From Alphaproteobacteria bacterium (lineage in GTDB: Bacteria > Pseudomonadota > Alphaproteobacteria > Thalassobaculales > Thalassobaculaceae), in contig JANSYC010000016.1 in the NCBI GenBank assembly GCA_024742605.1, positions 1 to 63,642 on the forward strand: 63,642 nucleotides of DNA, given 5' to 3'. The position numbers were made by a program, and so were the translations under genes. Each line of letters begins with the position of its first letter. Position 1 is the first letter of the stretch. The notes below the pieces were generated by a model, which ran no database searches, was not told the origin of the DNA, and was given only the letters and a program-made list of their open reading frames with translations. This document shows positions 1 through 9,552 of this stretch, piece after piece.

Positions 1-706
1 AATCAGATGCCCAGCATCGGTGAAGTCTTCACGCCGGACATTCGGGATGCGGCCCATAAGTTCGTTCACATCCTCCGGCACCAGGAAAACCCGGTCGTGC
101 AGACCAACCTGAACCAGCACCGGAACATCCAGACTCTCCCAAGGGAAATCCCAGTCGGTCGATCGGCTCGAACGGGGCACCGGTGATCACGCTGGGCCGC
201 ATCTCGGCCAGCTTTTCCGGGTTCACAAGCATCGGCAGGCTCAAAGACATGATCAGCCGGAAACCGCCCGCCGCAACCCCGTCCGCCATGGCGGTGTTGA
301 TCCAGTTCAGGCGCTCGGAGGGTTTGCGCAGGGTGTTGATCAGAACGATACCCTCCGCGGGTGCCCCGGCATGATGGGCTTGGGCCGCGAAGAGCCCGCC
401 GATCGACAGCCCGACGAGGATCGGCCTCGGCGGCTTCACATGATCGATGACCCGGCCGAGATCTTCCACGATCTGGTTCGGGGTCGGCTTGCTATCCGGG
501 GCGGTCTTACTCTCGATCTGACCGCGAAAGTTATAGCAAAGCGTGCCATAGCCCGCCGCCCGCAGCTTTGGCCCGATTGAGTCCGCCTGCCACATACCGG
601 TGTTGCCGGTCAGCGCATTCACGAACACGAAGGTCTGCCCGGTCGCGCCGGGAGCATCGTATTCGTAGTAGAGGCTTTCGCCGGTTGCGATCTCCAGATG
701 TGGCAT
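1..706 (-). pseudogene. alpha/beta hydrolase, frameshifted and cut by window edge
   Basis: Alpha/beta-fold hydrolase of unknown substrate. The first ~170 codons show the fold: a nucleophile elbow G-L-S-I-G-G with Ser at residue 101 and an N-F-R-G-Q segment at about 59-63 after strand 4. Around positions 150-166 the frame breaks: after E-P-I-D-R the reading continues as low-complexity Gly/Ser-rich sequence, whereas the next frame gives W-D-F-P-W-E-S-L-D-V-P-V-L-V-Q and then G-L-H-D-R-V-F-L-V-P, typical of the strand carrying the catalytic Asp, and stays open to position 1. So the gene seems to continue past the window with a one-base shift. Start is the ATG at 706 behind GGGAGA. It could be a true pseudogene or a sequencing error; the family call is firm, the substrate is not known. 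Confidence 0.7.
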
Positions 707-784
707 GACGTTCTCCCAAGATTGTTTGGTTAAGCGGTACGATGCCCATCCGATCTCGTCAATGCGCTCCCGCCGCCTTCCCCG

Positions 785-813
785 CTTGATCCTAAGGCCT
801 CGGCCCCCTACAT
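785..813 (+). promoter_or_regulatory. candidate heat-shock (RpoH-type) promoter of hslVU
   Basis: CTTGAT at 785-790 and CCTACAT at 807-813 are separated by 16 bases, resembling the alphaproteobacterial sigma-32 pattern (CTTG at -35, C-rich/CAT-like -10). It lies about 35 bases before the hslV start, and hslVU is classically heat-shock controlled. The -10 match is loose, so this is inference. Confidence 0.4.
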
Positions 814-846
814 CGGGCTGAACAAACTTTTCCCAATCGGGGTTTT

Positions 847-1413
847 ATGAACGACTCACAGAATGGCCATGCGAGCGGTGGACCGATCTGGCACGGCACC
901 ACCATCCTTTCGGTCCGTAAGGGCGGCAAGGTTGTGGTGGCAGGCGATGGGCAGGTCACGTTCGGCAATACCGTTATGAAGGCGACCGCCCGCAAGGTGC
1001 GCCCCCTGGCGGACGGCAGGGTGATCGCCGGGTTCGCGGGTGCCACCGCAGACGCGTTTACCTTGTTCGAGCGGCTGGAAGCGAAGCTGGAGCAGCATCC
1101 CGGCCAGTTGACCCGTGCCTGTGTCGAGCTTGCCAAGGATTGGCGGACTGACAGGTATCTGCGCCGACTGGAAGCGATGATGGCCGTCGCGGACAAGGAT
1201 GTCAGCCTGGTTCTGACAGGCACCGGCGATGTCCTGGAGCCGGAGGACGGCCTGATCGGCATCGGGTCGGGTGGCTCGTTCGCGCTGTCGGCCGCCCGCG
1301 CCCTGATCGACATTGAGGATATGGATGCCGAGGCCGTTGCCCGCAAATCCATGAAGATCGCCGCCGATATTTGCATTTACACGAACGATCAGGTCGTTCT
1401 GGAGTCCTTATGA
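847..1413 (+). CDS. hslV: HslV, peptidase subunit of the HslUV ATP-dependent protease
   Basis: Proteasome-beta-like threonine peptidase forming a double hexamer that degrades proteins unfolded by HslU in the cytosol. The protein has a 17-residue propeptide ending in W-H-G; the mature N-terminus would be Thr18 in H-G-T-T-I-L-S-V-R, the catalytic nucleophile. The A-G-D-G-Q-V motif (about residues 32-37) and [10 protein letters not shown] later are family hallmarks, and 188 aa is the usual alphaproteobacterial length. The stop overlaps the start of hslU by four bases (ATGA), implying translational coupling. A heat-shock-like promoter lies upstream at 785-813. Confidence 0.96.
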   Translation: MNDSQNGHASGGPIWHGTTILSVRKGGKVVVAGDGQVTFGNTVMKATARKVRPLADGRVIAGFAGATADAFTLFERLEAKLEQHPGQLTRACVELAKDWRTDRYLRRLEAMMAVADKDVSLVLTGTGDVLEPEDGLIGIGSGGSFALSAARALIDIEDMDAEAVARKSMKIAADICIYTNDQVVLESL

Positions 1414-2729
1414 CCGCCTTCTCACCACGCGAAATCGTCTCTGAGCTTGACCGCTTCATCGTTGGACAGGCCGACGCCAAGCGGGCCGTCGCGATCGCCT
1501 TGCGCAACCGCTGGCGCCGCAAACAGCTGGACGAGGCGCTGCGGGAGGAGATTCTGCCCAAGAACATCCTGATGATCGGGCCGACCGGTGTCGGCAAGAC
1601 CGAGATCGCCCGTCGCCTCGCCAAACTCGCGGAGGCGCCGTTCATCAAGATTGAAGCCACCAAATTCACCGAGGTCGGCTATGTCGGTCGGGATGTTGAA
1701 TCAATCGTTCGCGACCTGGTCGAAATCGCGATCGGGATGACCCGGGATAAGATGCGGAAGTCGGTGCACGCTCGGGCGGAACTGGCGGCCGAGGAGCGGG
1801 TGATCGACGCCTTGGTCGGCAACAATGCGGGTGAGAGCACGCGCCAAAGCTTCCGCAAGAAACTGCGCGAGGGCGACTTGGCCGGCAAGCAGATCGAGAT
1901 CGAGGTCTCCGGGAGCGGTCGCCCCGGCGGCATGCCGAACTTCGAGATTCCCGGGATGCCGGGCGCTCAGATGGGTATGATCGATCTCGGCGAAATGCTC
2001 GGAAAGCTGGGCGGCGGGGCCAAGACCAAACGCACCATGTCCGTCGCCGAGAGCTATGATCTGCTGGTTTCGGAAGAAGCCGATAAGCTCTTGGATCAGG
2101 AGAAGATAAATCGCGAAGCAATTGATCTGGTAGAGCAGAATGGAATCGTGTTCCTGGACGAAATCGACAAGATCACCCGCAACGAAGAGCGCCGCTCCGG
2201 TGGAGGAGATGTCAGCCGCGAAGGCGTGCAGCGGGATCTGCTGCCGCTGATAGAGGGCACCACGGTCGCCACCAAGCACGGACCGGTGCGGACCGATTTC
2301 ATTCTGTTCATCGCGTCCGGTGCTTTCCACCTTGCCAAACCGTCCGACCTGCTGCCCGAACTTCAGGGTCGGTTGCCGATCCGGGTCGAACTGCAGGCCC
2401 TCACCCGTGATGATTTCCGCAGGATCCTGACTGAACCGGTGGCCAATTTGGTTCGCCAGTATAAGGCCCTGATCGGCACTGAGGACGTGACACTAGAGAT
2501 CACCGAGGACGCGATCGACGCGCTTGCCGATCTGACGACCGAAATCAACACCGCGGTCGAGAACATCGGTGCCCGGCGCCTGCACACGGTCCTGGAAAAG
2601 CTTCTTGAAGAGATCAGCTATACCGCCTCGGATCGCAGCGGCGAGACCATCACCGTCGATGCGGAGATGGTCCGCAACACGGTCGGTGTCCTGGCGAAGA
2701 ATGCGGATCTGAGCAAGTTCATCCTATAG
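1410..2729 (+). CDS. hslU: HslU, AAA+ ATPase subunit of the HslUV protease
   Basis: Hexameric AAA+ unfoldase that feeds substrates to HslV. At 439 aa it has Walker A G-P-T-G-V-G-K-T (57-64), the G-Y-V-G-R-D pore loop (90-95), an inserted I domain (about 110-235), Walker B V-F-L-D-E-I-D (247-253) and a C-terminal L-S-K-F-I-L tail, the peptide that docks between HslV subunits. An upstream in-frame ATG at 1371 exists, but the ATG at 1410 overlapping the hslV stop gives the conserved N-terminus and is chosen. Two-gene operon with hslV. Confidence 0.97.
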   Translation: MTAFSPREIVSELDRFIVGQADAKRAVAIALRNRWRRKQLDEALREEILPKNILMIGPTGVGKTEIARRLAKLAEAPFIKIEATKFTEVGYVGRDVESIVRDLVEIAIGMTRDKMRKSVHARAELAAEERVIDALVGNNAGESTRQSFRKKLREGDLAGKQIEIEVSGSGRPGGMPNFEIPGMPGAQMGMIDLGEMLGKLGGGAKTKRTMSVAESYDLLVSEEADKLLDQEKINREAIDLVEQNGIVFLDEIDKITRNEERRSGGGDVSREGVQRDLLPLIEGTTVATKHGPVRTDFILFIASGAFHLAKPSDLLPELQGRLPIRVELQALTRDDFRRILTEPVANLVRQYKALIGTEDVTLEITEDAIDALADLTTEINTAVENIGARRLHTVLEKLLEEISYTASDRSGETITVDAEMVRNTVGVLAKNADLSKFIL

Positions 2730-2845
2730 TCCCGATCTGGGGCCGCTGCGTTCCGAGTTCGTCTTGAGCAACTATCAACGGGATGCCAACCTCAGAGACT
2801 TTCTTAGGAATCGTCTCGTCCTGGTGAGCCGAGAGGAGCTTTAGC

Positions 2846-3235
2846 ATGGAGCCGTTTTCCGGCGGGTGCCTGTGCGGCGGTGTTAGATTTGTGACGTCCG
2901 GAGAGCCACTTCGGGTAGGCCTCTGCCACTGTCTCGACTGCCGCAAGCATCACGGGGCGCTGTTCCACGCCTCCGCCATTTTTCCGCAGGAGGCGGTAAC
3001 GATCGAGGGCAAGGCACGGGACTATGCCGGACGGTTTTTCTGTCCGCACTGCGGCTCGTCGGTTTTCTCGCGCAGCGATGATGAAATTGAACTGCACCTT
3101 GGGGCGCTGGACGCCCCAAGCCAACTGACGCCGAGCTACGAGCTTTGGACCGTGCGTCGGGAACCCTGGTTGCCAGCGTTTCCGCACATGAGGCAATACG
3201 ACCACAACAAAGACGACGACCGCTCCGAAGGGTAG
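2846..3235 (+). CDS. GFA-family (glutathione-dependent formaldehyde-activating-like) zinc protein
   Basis: Small 129-aa protein of the GFA/CENP-V fold. Zinc-ligand cysteines are in the expected order: C-L-C-G at 8-10, C-H-C-L-D-C at 27-32, and C-P-H-C at 66-69. The family name comes from a proposed formaldehyde-glutathione adduct enzyme, but most members have no proven reaction, so function stays open. The ATG at 2846 follows a GAGAGGAGC ribosome site. It sits alone between hslU and the AEC transporter; the 116-base gap from hslU argues against one operon. Confidence 0.85.
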   Translation: MEPFSGGCLCGGVRFVTSGEPLRVGLCHCLDCRKHHGALFHASAIFPQEAVTIEGKARDYAGRFFCPHCGSSVFSRSDDEIELHLGALDAPSQLTPSYELWTVRREPWLPAFPHMRQYDHNKDDDRSEG

Positions 3236-3337
3236 CAGGCACAAAACCTCAGGACCGCTTAGACCTTGGACCGGCTGAACTCTGCCGTCTTCACAGCAAT
3301 GCTTGCAAGGCCCGAAGCCGCGGGCTAGGGCACTCCC

Positions 3338-4276
3338 GTGCAGATCATTCTCGACATCATTGTCCCGGTCTTCGGGATCGTTGGCCTGGGGTACGTTGCC
3401 GCTCGGCTCGGATGGTTTCCGGCCGAGGCGAACAAGGGGCTGTCGCGGTTCGTTTTCGACTTCGCGATCCCGGCGCTGCTGTTCCGGAGCATGGCCACCA
3501 CTGCCCTGCCCGCAGAGATCGAATGGGGCTATCTGGCGTCCTATTTCGGCGGCGGCTACATCGCCTGGATCACCGGGACTACCTTGGCCTATCTGCTGTT
3601 TCGCAGGACCGGGGCGGAGCCAGCGGTCGCGGGCATGACCGCCGGATTCTCAAATACCGTGCTGCTGGGTGTGCCGCTCATCCTGACGACCTTCGGCGAG
3701 GCCGGGACCCTGCCGATTTTCCTGCTGATCGCCTGTCACTCCTGGCAGTTGCTTTCGGTTGTCACGATTCAGGCTGAAGTCGGTATCGGCGCGCGGGACG
3801 AAATGCGCAAGCTGCCGGCGAATGTGGGCATGGGCCTGGTGCGTAATCCGATCATCTGGGCATTGGCGCTCGGGATCATCGCAAACCTGATCGGCATGCC
3901 GATGCCGAAATTCGCGAACACTCTGCTGGAAACCCTCGGTCGTGCCGCTTTGCCCTGCGCCCTGTTCGCGATGGGCGCCTCTCTGGCAGTATATCGCATC
4001 GTCGGCGCCCTGCCGCAGGCCTCCGTCGGAACCGTCCTAAAGCTGGTTCTGCACCCGGCGGCCACCTATGCCCTGGCGACCCATGTCTTCCAGGTGACGC
4101 CGTTATGGCGGGATGTGGCGGTGATCGTGGCCGCCCTGCCGGTCGGTGTGAACGTCTACATGATGGCTCAGCGATACGGTGCCGGGGTTGCCCCTGCCGC
4201 GACGGCACTGATCCTTTCGACAGCGGGATCGGTCGGGAGTATCGCCGTTGTGCTATGGCTGTTGGGGGTGCGGTGA
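3338..4276 (+). CDS. AEC-family (auxin efflux carrier-type) transporter
   Basis: Integral membrane protein of 312 aa, hydrophobic throughout, with about ten predicted transmembrane segments in two repeats of five. The N-terminal I-V-P-V-F-G-I-V-G-L-G-Y and the A-G-M-T-A-G-F-S-N-T-V-L-L-G-V-P segment are typical of bacterial AEC permeases (malate/malonate-type or unassigned). The substrate cannot be read from sequence. The best start is a GTG at 3338. The crotonase gene begins 58 bases downstream, so both may be cotranscribed, which would hint at an organic-acid substrate (inference). Confidence 0.85.
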   Translation: MQIILDIIVPVFGIVGLGYVAARLGWFPAEANKGLSRFVFDFAIPALLFRSMATTALPAEIEWGYLASYFGGGYIAWITGTTLAYLLFRRTGAEPAVAGMTAGFSNTVLLGVPLILTTFGEAGTLPIFLLIACHSWQLLSVVTIQAEVGIGARDEMRKLPANVGMGLVRNPIIWALALGIIANLIGMPMPKFANTLLETLGRAALPCALFAMGASLAVYRIVGALPQASVGTVLKLVLHPAATYALATHVFQVTPLWRDVAVIVAALPVGVNVYMMAQRYGAGVAPAATALILSTAGSVGSIAVVLWLLGVR

Positions 4277-4334
4277 TCCCTTGCAATCCCGCGCCAGGGA
4301 AGCAAAGTGGAAAGAAGCCGTCTGGGAGGTTGTC

Positions 4335-5138
4335 ATGTCGCTAGCCGAAAAATCCGAAGCCGAGGAGCCGATCCTCCTGCGCGCCGATGCAGCCGGGACT
4401 GCAACACTGACCCTGAACCGGCCTGGGGCGAGAAACGCGCTCTCCATGGCGCTGATGGCGGCTCTTCAGGACGAGTTGGAGGCGATCGCGCTGGATGCGA
4501 CGATCAAGGTTGTGGTGATCGCGGCCAATGGATCCGCGTTCTGTGCGGGACACGACCTGCGGGAGGTCCGGTCCCGCTCTGACGAGCCGTTCTTCCGGGC
4601 CCTGTTCGAGCAATGCTCCGATCTGATGATGACGGTGATGAAGATCCCCCAGATCGTCATCGCGCGGGTGCACGGCATGGCGACCGCGGCCGGCTGCCAA
4701 CTGGTCGGAAGCTGCGATCTGGCGGTGGCGGCGGAGGAGGCCAGGTTCGCCACGCCAGGTGTGAACATCGGGCTGTTCTGTTCGACTCCGATGGTCGCGA
4801 TCAGCCGTAACATCCCGCGCAAGAAGATCATGGAAATGCTGGTCACCGCCGCACCGATGGACGCGGAGTCGGCCGCCGCGTTCGGTCTGGTGAACACGGT
4901 GGTGCCGGCCGATCAACTGGACGCTGCCGTCGCCCATTTTGCCGATGCAATCGCGTCCAAGTCGCCCCTCACCCTCGCGATCGGGAAAGAGGCGTTCTAC
5001 AGGCAGATCGATATGCCGGTTGAGGAGGCCTACGCCTACGCCTCTGCCGTGATGACCCGCAATATGCTGACCACCGATGCCCAGGAAGGCATCGACGCCT
5101 TCATCGAGAAACGCCAGCCGGTCTGGCGGGGGAAGTGA
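4335..5138 (+). CDS. enoyl-CoA hydratase/isomerase family protein, ECHDC3-like
   Basis: Crotonase-fold protein of 267 aa. It has the CoA-binding/oxyanion-hole segments F-C-A-G-H-D-L (69-75) and G-M-A-T-A-A-G-C-Q-L (114-123), and A-T-P-G-V-N-I-G-L-F-C-S-T (139-151). The pattern recalls the ECHDC3 branch rather than true crotonase: the two glutamates that hydrate crotonyl-CoA are replaced, as I align them, by Gln122 and Gly142. Classical hydratase activity is therefore doubtful. The start is the ATG at 4335 behind GGGAGG, although an open frame extends upstream. The stop lies three bases from the next gene, so the two are very likely cotranscribed. Confidence 0.88.
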   Translation: MSLAEKSEAEEPILLRADAAGTATLTLNRPGARNALSMALMAALQDELEAIALDATIKVVVIAANGSAFCAGHDLREVRSRSDEPFFRALFEQCSDLMMTVMKIPQIVIARVHGMATAAGCQLVGSCDLAVAAEEARFATPGVNIGLFCSTPMVAISRNIPRKKIMEMLVTAAPMDAESAAAFGLVNTVVPADQLDAAVAHFADAIASKSPLTLAIGKEAFYRQIDMPVEEAYAYASAVMTRNMLTTDAQEGIDAFIEKRQPVWRGK

Positions 5139-5141
5139 CCA

Positions 5142-6977
5142 ATGGCCGATCTGGACCCTAAGCGCACCGCCGCTCACGACACCTATGACGACGATCACAT
5201 CCGCGGGATCCTGCGGGAGGTGAAAACGATCGCCATGGTGGGCGCATCGGACAATTGGAACCGGCCGTCCTATTTCGCGATGAAGTACCTGCAGCAGAAG
5301 GGCTATCGGGTAATTCCGGTGAACCCGAAAGTCGCGGCGGCGGGTGACAAGATCCTGGGCGAGACGGTTTACGCCAGCCTGGCCGACCTGCCTGAGCGCG
5401 TTGACATGGTCGACATCTTCCGGAACTCCAGCGCCGCCGGGCCGATCACCGACGAAGCCATCGCCCACGGCACCAAGGTCGTCTGGATGCAGTTGGGCGT
5501 GCGGAACGCGGAAGCCGCCGGGCGGGCCGAGGCCGCAGGCCTGACGGTGATCATGAACCGCTGCCCGAAGATTGAGTTCAGCCGTCTGTTCGGCGAACTC
5601 GGATGGCACGGGTTCAACAGCCGGGTCGTCAGCTCCAAGCGCCGTCGGATCGGGACCTCCGATGCGGTCGGCGGAACGGGCAGTGCGGGTGTGGGCGACG
5701 GATTCATTCCTAAAGGCTTCGAAACGCTCGCCGTGCATGCGGGCGCTGCGCCGGACCCGACCACCGGCGCACGCGGCACGCCGATTTACCAGACCACAGC
5801 CTACGTCTTCGACGATGTCGATCACGCGGCGTCGCTGTTCAATCTGCAGACCTTCGGGAACATCTACTCGCGACTGTCGAACCCAACCACGGCGGTTCTG
5901 GAGGAGCGGATCGCGGCACTGGAGGGCGGACTTGGGACCACCTGCACCTCCTCGGGACACGCGGCCCAGATGCTGGCGCTCTTCGCGCTGATGAGCCCCG
6001 GCGACCGGTTCGTCGCCTCCAACAAGCTGTACGGCGGATCGATCACCCAATTCGGACGGACTTTTCAGAAATTCGACTGGCACTGCGACTTCGTCGATGT
6101 CGACGATGTCGAGGCGGTGCGCGCGGTGGCGGCCGACCCGCGCTGCAAGGCGATCTTTGCCGAGAGCCTGGCCAACCCGGGCGGGGTGATCTCCGACATC
6201 GCCGCGCTGTCGCGAGTGGCCAAGGAAGCCGGCGTGCCGCTGATCATCGACAACACGATGGCCACGCCTTACCTGTGCCGACCTTTCGAGCACGGCGCCG
6301 ACATCGTCGTGCATTCGACAACCAAGTTCCTCTCGGGCCACGGCAACGCGATGGGCGGCGCGGTGGTCGACAGCGGCAATTTCGACTGGGCGCAGAACGA
6401 CAAGTTCCCCTCGCTTGCCCGACCGGAGCCGGCGTACCACGGCCTCAACTTTTTCGAGACCTTCGGCGATCTGGCCTTCACGATCTACGGCCACGCGGTA
6501 GGCCTGCGGGATCTGGGACCGACCATGGCGCCGATGAACGCCTATCTGACCCTGACCGGGATCGAGACCCTGCCCCTGCGCATGGCCCAGCACGTCAAGA
6601 CCGCCCAGTCGATCGCCGAATGGCTCGACGCCCATCCCAAGGTCGCCTGGGTGAACTACGCGGGTCTGCCGGGCAATCCCTACAAGGACCTGGCTGAGCG
6701 CTACCTGCCGAAAGGAGCAGGATCGGTCTTCACCTTCGGGGTCGCGGGTGGGTTCGAGGCCGGCGTCCGCACGGTCGAACGCTGCCGATTGCTCTCGCAC
6801 CTGGCCAATATCGGCGACACCCGCTCGCTGATCCTTCACCCCGCAAGCACCACCCACCGGCAGCTCACCACCGAACAGAGATTGGCGGCCGGTGCCGGTG
6901 ACGATGTGCTCCGGATCTCGATCGGCCTGGAAGCCGCCGAGGACATCAAGGCGGATCTCGAAAGCGCGTTCGCGTGA
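5142..6977 (+). CDS. fusion: CoA-binding domain + O-acetylhomoserine sulfhydrylase (PLP, Cys/Met metabolism)
   Basis: One 611-aa chain with two parts. Residues ~15-160 form a Rossmann-type CoA-binding domain of the YccU kind ([14 protein letters not shown] at 30-43, V-I-P-V-N-P at 58-62). After a Gly/Ser-rich linker (~168-188), residues ~190-611 are a Cys/Met-metabolism PLP enzyme: [11 protein letters not shown] (240-250), Asp370 in I-I-D-N-T for the pyridine nitrogen, and the Schiff-base Lys395 in [10 protein letters not shown]. That half matches O-acetylhomoserine sulfhydrylase (MetY), making homocysteine from O-acetylhomoserine and sulfide in the cytosol. Clear GGGGGAAG ribosome site. The stop overlaps a GTG start of the following molybdoenzyme frame. 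No stop or frame problem at the junction. Confidence 0.9.
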   Translation: MADLDPKRTAAHDTYDDDHIRGILREVKTIAMVGASDNWNRPSYFAMKYLQQKGYRVIPVNPKVAAAGDKILGETVYASLADLPERVDMVDIFRNSSAAGPITDEAIAHGTKVVWMQLGVRNAEAAGRAEAAGLTVIMNRCPKIEFSRLFGELGWHGFNSRVVSSKRRRIGTSDAVGGTGSAGVGDGFIPKGFETLAVHAGAAPDPTTGARGTPIYQTTAYVFDDVDHAASLFNLQTFGNIYSRLSNPTTAVLEERIAALEGGLGTTCTSSGHAAQMLALFALMSPGDRFVASNKLYGGSITQFGRTFQKFDWHCDFVDVDDVEAVRAVAADPRCKAIFAESLANPGGVISDIAALSRVAKEAGVPLIIDNTMATPYLCRPFEHGADIVVHSTTKFLSGHGNAMGGAVVDSGNFDWAQNDKFPSLARPEPAYHGLNFFETFGDLAFTIYGHAVGLRDLGPTMAPMNAYLTLTGIETLPLRMAQHVKTAQSIAEWLDAHPKVAWVNYAGLPGNPYKDLAERYLPKGAGSVFTFGVAGGFEAGVRTVERCRLLSHLANIGDTRSLILHPASTTHRQLTTEQRLAAGAGDDVLRISIGLEAAEDIKADLESAFA

Positions 6978-9322
6978 GCGGGCCAAAGCCCGACCGAATC
7001 GCGTCCTTCTGCACCTAGTGCCGATCGCGCTGCGGCTGCACCGCCCTGGTGGCAGACGGCAAGCTGGTCGGCCTTGAACGCGATCCGAGCCACCCGACCG
7101 GCCAGAAACTATGCCCGAAGGGTATGGCATCGCCGGAACTGGTCCACCATCCCGACCGACTGACGACACCGATGCGAAGGATCTCGCCCAAGGGCGACGC
7201 CGCCCCACGATGGGAACCGATCGGCTGGGATGAGGCATTGTCGGAAATTGCTGGGCACATGGCCCGCATTCGGGAAGAGCACGGCGATGAACAGGTCGCA
7301 TTCTCCGTCACGACCCCCAGCGGCACCCATATCTCGGACGGGATTTCTTGGATCGAGCGATTCATTCGCGCCTTCGGCAGCCCGAACACCATCTACGGCA
7401 CCGAGATCTGCAATTGGCATAAAGACATCGCATCTCGCCTGACCTACGGAACAGATATCGGCACGCCAGACTTCGCGGAAACCGATTGCGTCTTGCTATG
7501 GGGGCACAACCCGGCAGCGACCTGGCTTGCACGCTCGATGGAGGTGCAGAAGGCCCTGCGGCGCGGCGCCAAGCTGATCGTGGTCGATCCGCGCCCGACC
7601 CTCTATGCCCGGCGGGCCGATTGCTGGCTGCGGGTCCGCCCCGGCACCGATCAGGCCCTCGCTCTCGGCCTGCTCCACGTCCTGCTGGAAACCGGTTCTT
7701 TCGATCAGGCGTTCACCCGGGAATGGACCAATGCAGCTTTCCTGATCCGTGAAGATACCGGCGATTTCCTGAAGGACAGCGCGCTCCGCGCGGACGGCCG
7801 TGACGATGTCATTCTGGCGGCCGGGCCCGCAGAGCGCCTGCTGCGCTTCGATACGACCGCTGGAGCTTGGCTGGACGACTGCTCACAGGCGGAGCTCGTC
7901 GCCGAACACACCGCAGACACCACCGACGGTGCCGTTACCTGCAAGACCAGCCTGCGGCTCCTGACGGATGCCGTTGCGGCCTATCCGCCTGCCCGGGTCG
8001 CGGAGATCACCGGCGTCGCGGAAGCGGACCTGCGGGCCGCCGCAGGAACGATCGGGGCCGCCCGCAGCGTGGCCTATTACGCGTGGAACGGCGTTGGACA
8101 GGGCGTCACGGCGACCCAGACCGACCGGGCGATTTCTATTCTGTACGCTCTGACAGGCTCCTACGGATCGGCCGGCGGCAACGTGCCGGGCGGGGCCGCG
8201 TCGTTTAACGATATCGCAGGTCACGACCTGCTCAGCGAGGCGCAGCGGTCAAAGGCACTCGGTTTCAACGAGCGCCCGCTGGGTCCGGGCAACCACGGCT
8301 GGGTGACCGCGCGGGACGTCTATAGCGCCGCTTTGGAGCATGACCCTTACCCGGTCCGGATGCTGGTCTCCTTCGGTGGCAACCTGTTGTCGGCCCAGCC
8401 GGACACGGACCGGGCAAAGGCGGCCTTCGAGGCTCTGGAATTCCACGTTCACGCCGATTTTTTCCTGAATGCCAGTGCCGCCTACGCCGATATCGTGCTG
8501 CCGGTCGCAACGTCCTGGGAACGGGACGGGTTGCGCACCGGTTTCGATGCCAGCCTTGAGGGCCTGCGACGCGTGCAGTTGCGGCCGGCCGTCATAAAGC
8601 CGGTCGGTGAGGCGCGCGGCGACGTCGAGATCGTGCTGGATCTGGCGGCGCGCCTTGGCCTTTCCGCCGACATGTTCGACGGCAACAAGGACGCGGGTCA
8701 TACTCATATCCTCGCCTCATCCGGCGTCACCCTCTCCGAGCTCAAGGCCAATCCGGGCGGCGTCACGGTCAGAGGGCACGCGCCACTGCGGAGCTATGAG
8801 ACCAAGGGCTTCCCGACCCCAACCAAGCGGATCGAGATCTATTCGCAGCAGATTGCGGCCCTGGGACAGCCGGGCGTTCCCAGCCTGCCCCAATCGCCGA
8901 CAGGAGACGATCACCAATCCAACGCTCCCGACGATTTTCCGCTGCGGCTGAGTTGCGCAAAGACCGTTGCCTTCTGCCACAGCCAAGGCCGCAACCTGGC
9001 CACTCTCCGCCGGCTGGCTCCTTACCCCATTCTGGAGTTGGCCCCCGAACTGGCGGCCGCCAGCGGGATCTCGGCCGATGACTGGATCCGGATCAGCACC
9101 CCAGTCAGCGCCTTTCACGCCAAGGCCAAACTTAGGGACGGGCTTGCGCCCGACAGCGTTTTCGCCCAGCACGGCTGGACCATTCCCTTCCCCGACGCAC
9201 CGGACTCTGCCCAGGGCACCATGGCGATGAATATGAACAGCGCAGTCTCAACCGCGATCAGCGATCCGATGAGCGGCTCGATCCCGCTTCGTGCCTCCTG
9301 GTGCAGTATCGAGAAGGTCTAA
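6974..9322 (+). pseudogene. molybdopterin oxidoreductase (DMSO reductase family) with in-frame amber codon
   Basis: Large Mo/W-bis-MGD enzyme. From a GTG at 6974 that overlaps the preceding stop (GTGA), the frame reads S-F-C-T-stop-C-R-S-R-C-G-C-T-A-L-V: the first two cysteines of the [4Fe-4S] motif flank a TAG at 7016-7018. Ignoring it, Cys13, Cys16, Cys20 and Cys47 (L-C-P-K-G) form the normal C-x2-C-x3-C-x26-C cluster, and the chain is ~782 codons, a normal length. From 7049 (GTG) the frame is open for 757 aa through the molybdopterin domain, with G-T-E-I-C-N-W-H-K where a Mo-ligand Cys is expected, and a C-terminal dinucleotide-binding domain. Without readthrough three cluster cysteines are lost. 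Substrate unknown. Frame and context suggest an operon with the sulfhydrylase fusion. Confidence 0.82.
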
Positions 9323-9552
9323 TACAGTAAAAGACTTCGTCAAAAACGTCCAAACCGTCTACATTTGAGTCACGAAAACGATCAGTACTTTACTATTTTC
9401 TTATGAATAATTAATTCGATGAAAAAATTGGGAAAATTATTTGACTCACCCTCCTCCGGTTCGCCGACGAACTTCCCGATATCGGAGATCCTCGGCTGGA
9501 GTTCCTGAGCGCTTTCTGGTTTGAGCGCCGCACCCCGGAGCGCCCGATACCG

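Noticed and set aside
7016-7018. Special amino acid at the in-frame TAG
   Set aside because: Selenocysteine uses TGA, and nothing here indicates pyrrolysine genes; a mutation or error is simpler.
4341-7301. Very long open frame on the minus strand opposite the crotonase and sulfhydrylase genes
   Set aside because: It is a GC-driven mirror of well-supported plus-strand genes with no family motif or ribosome site.
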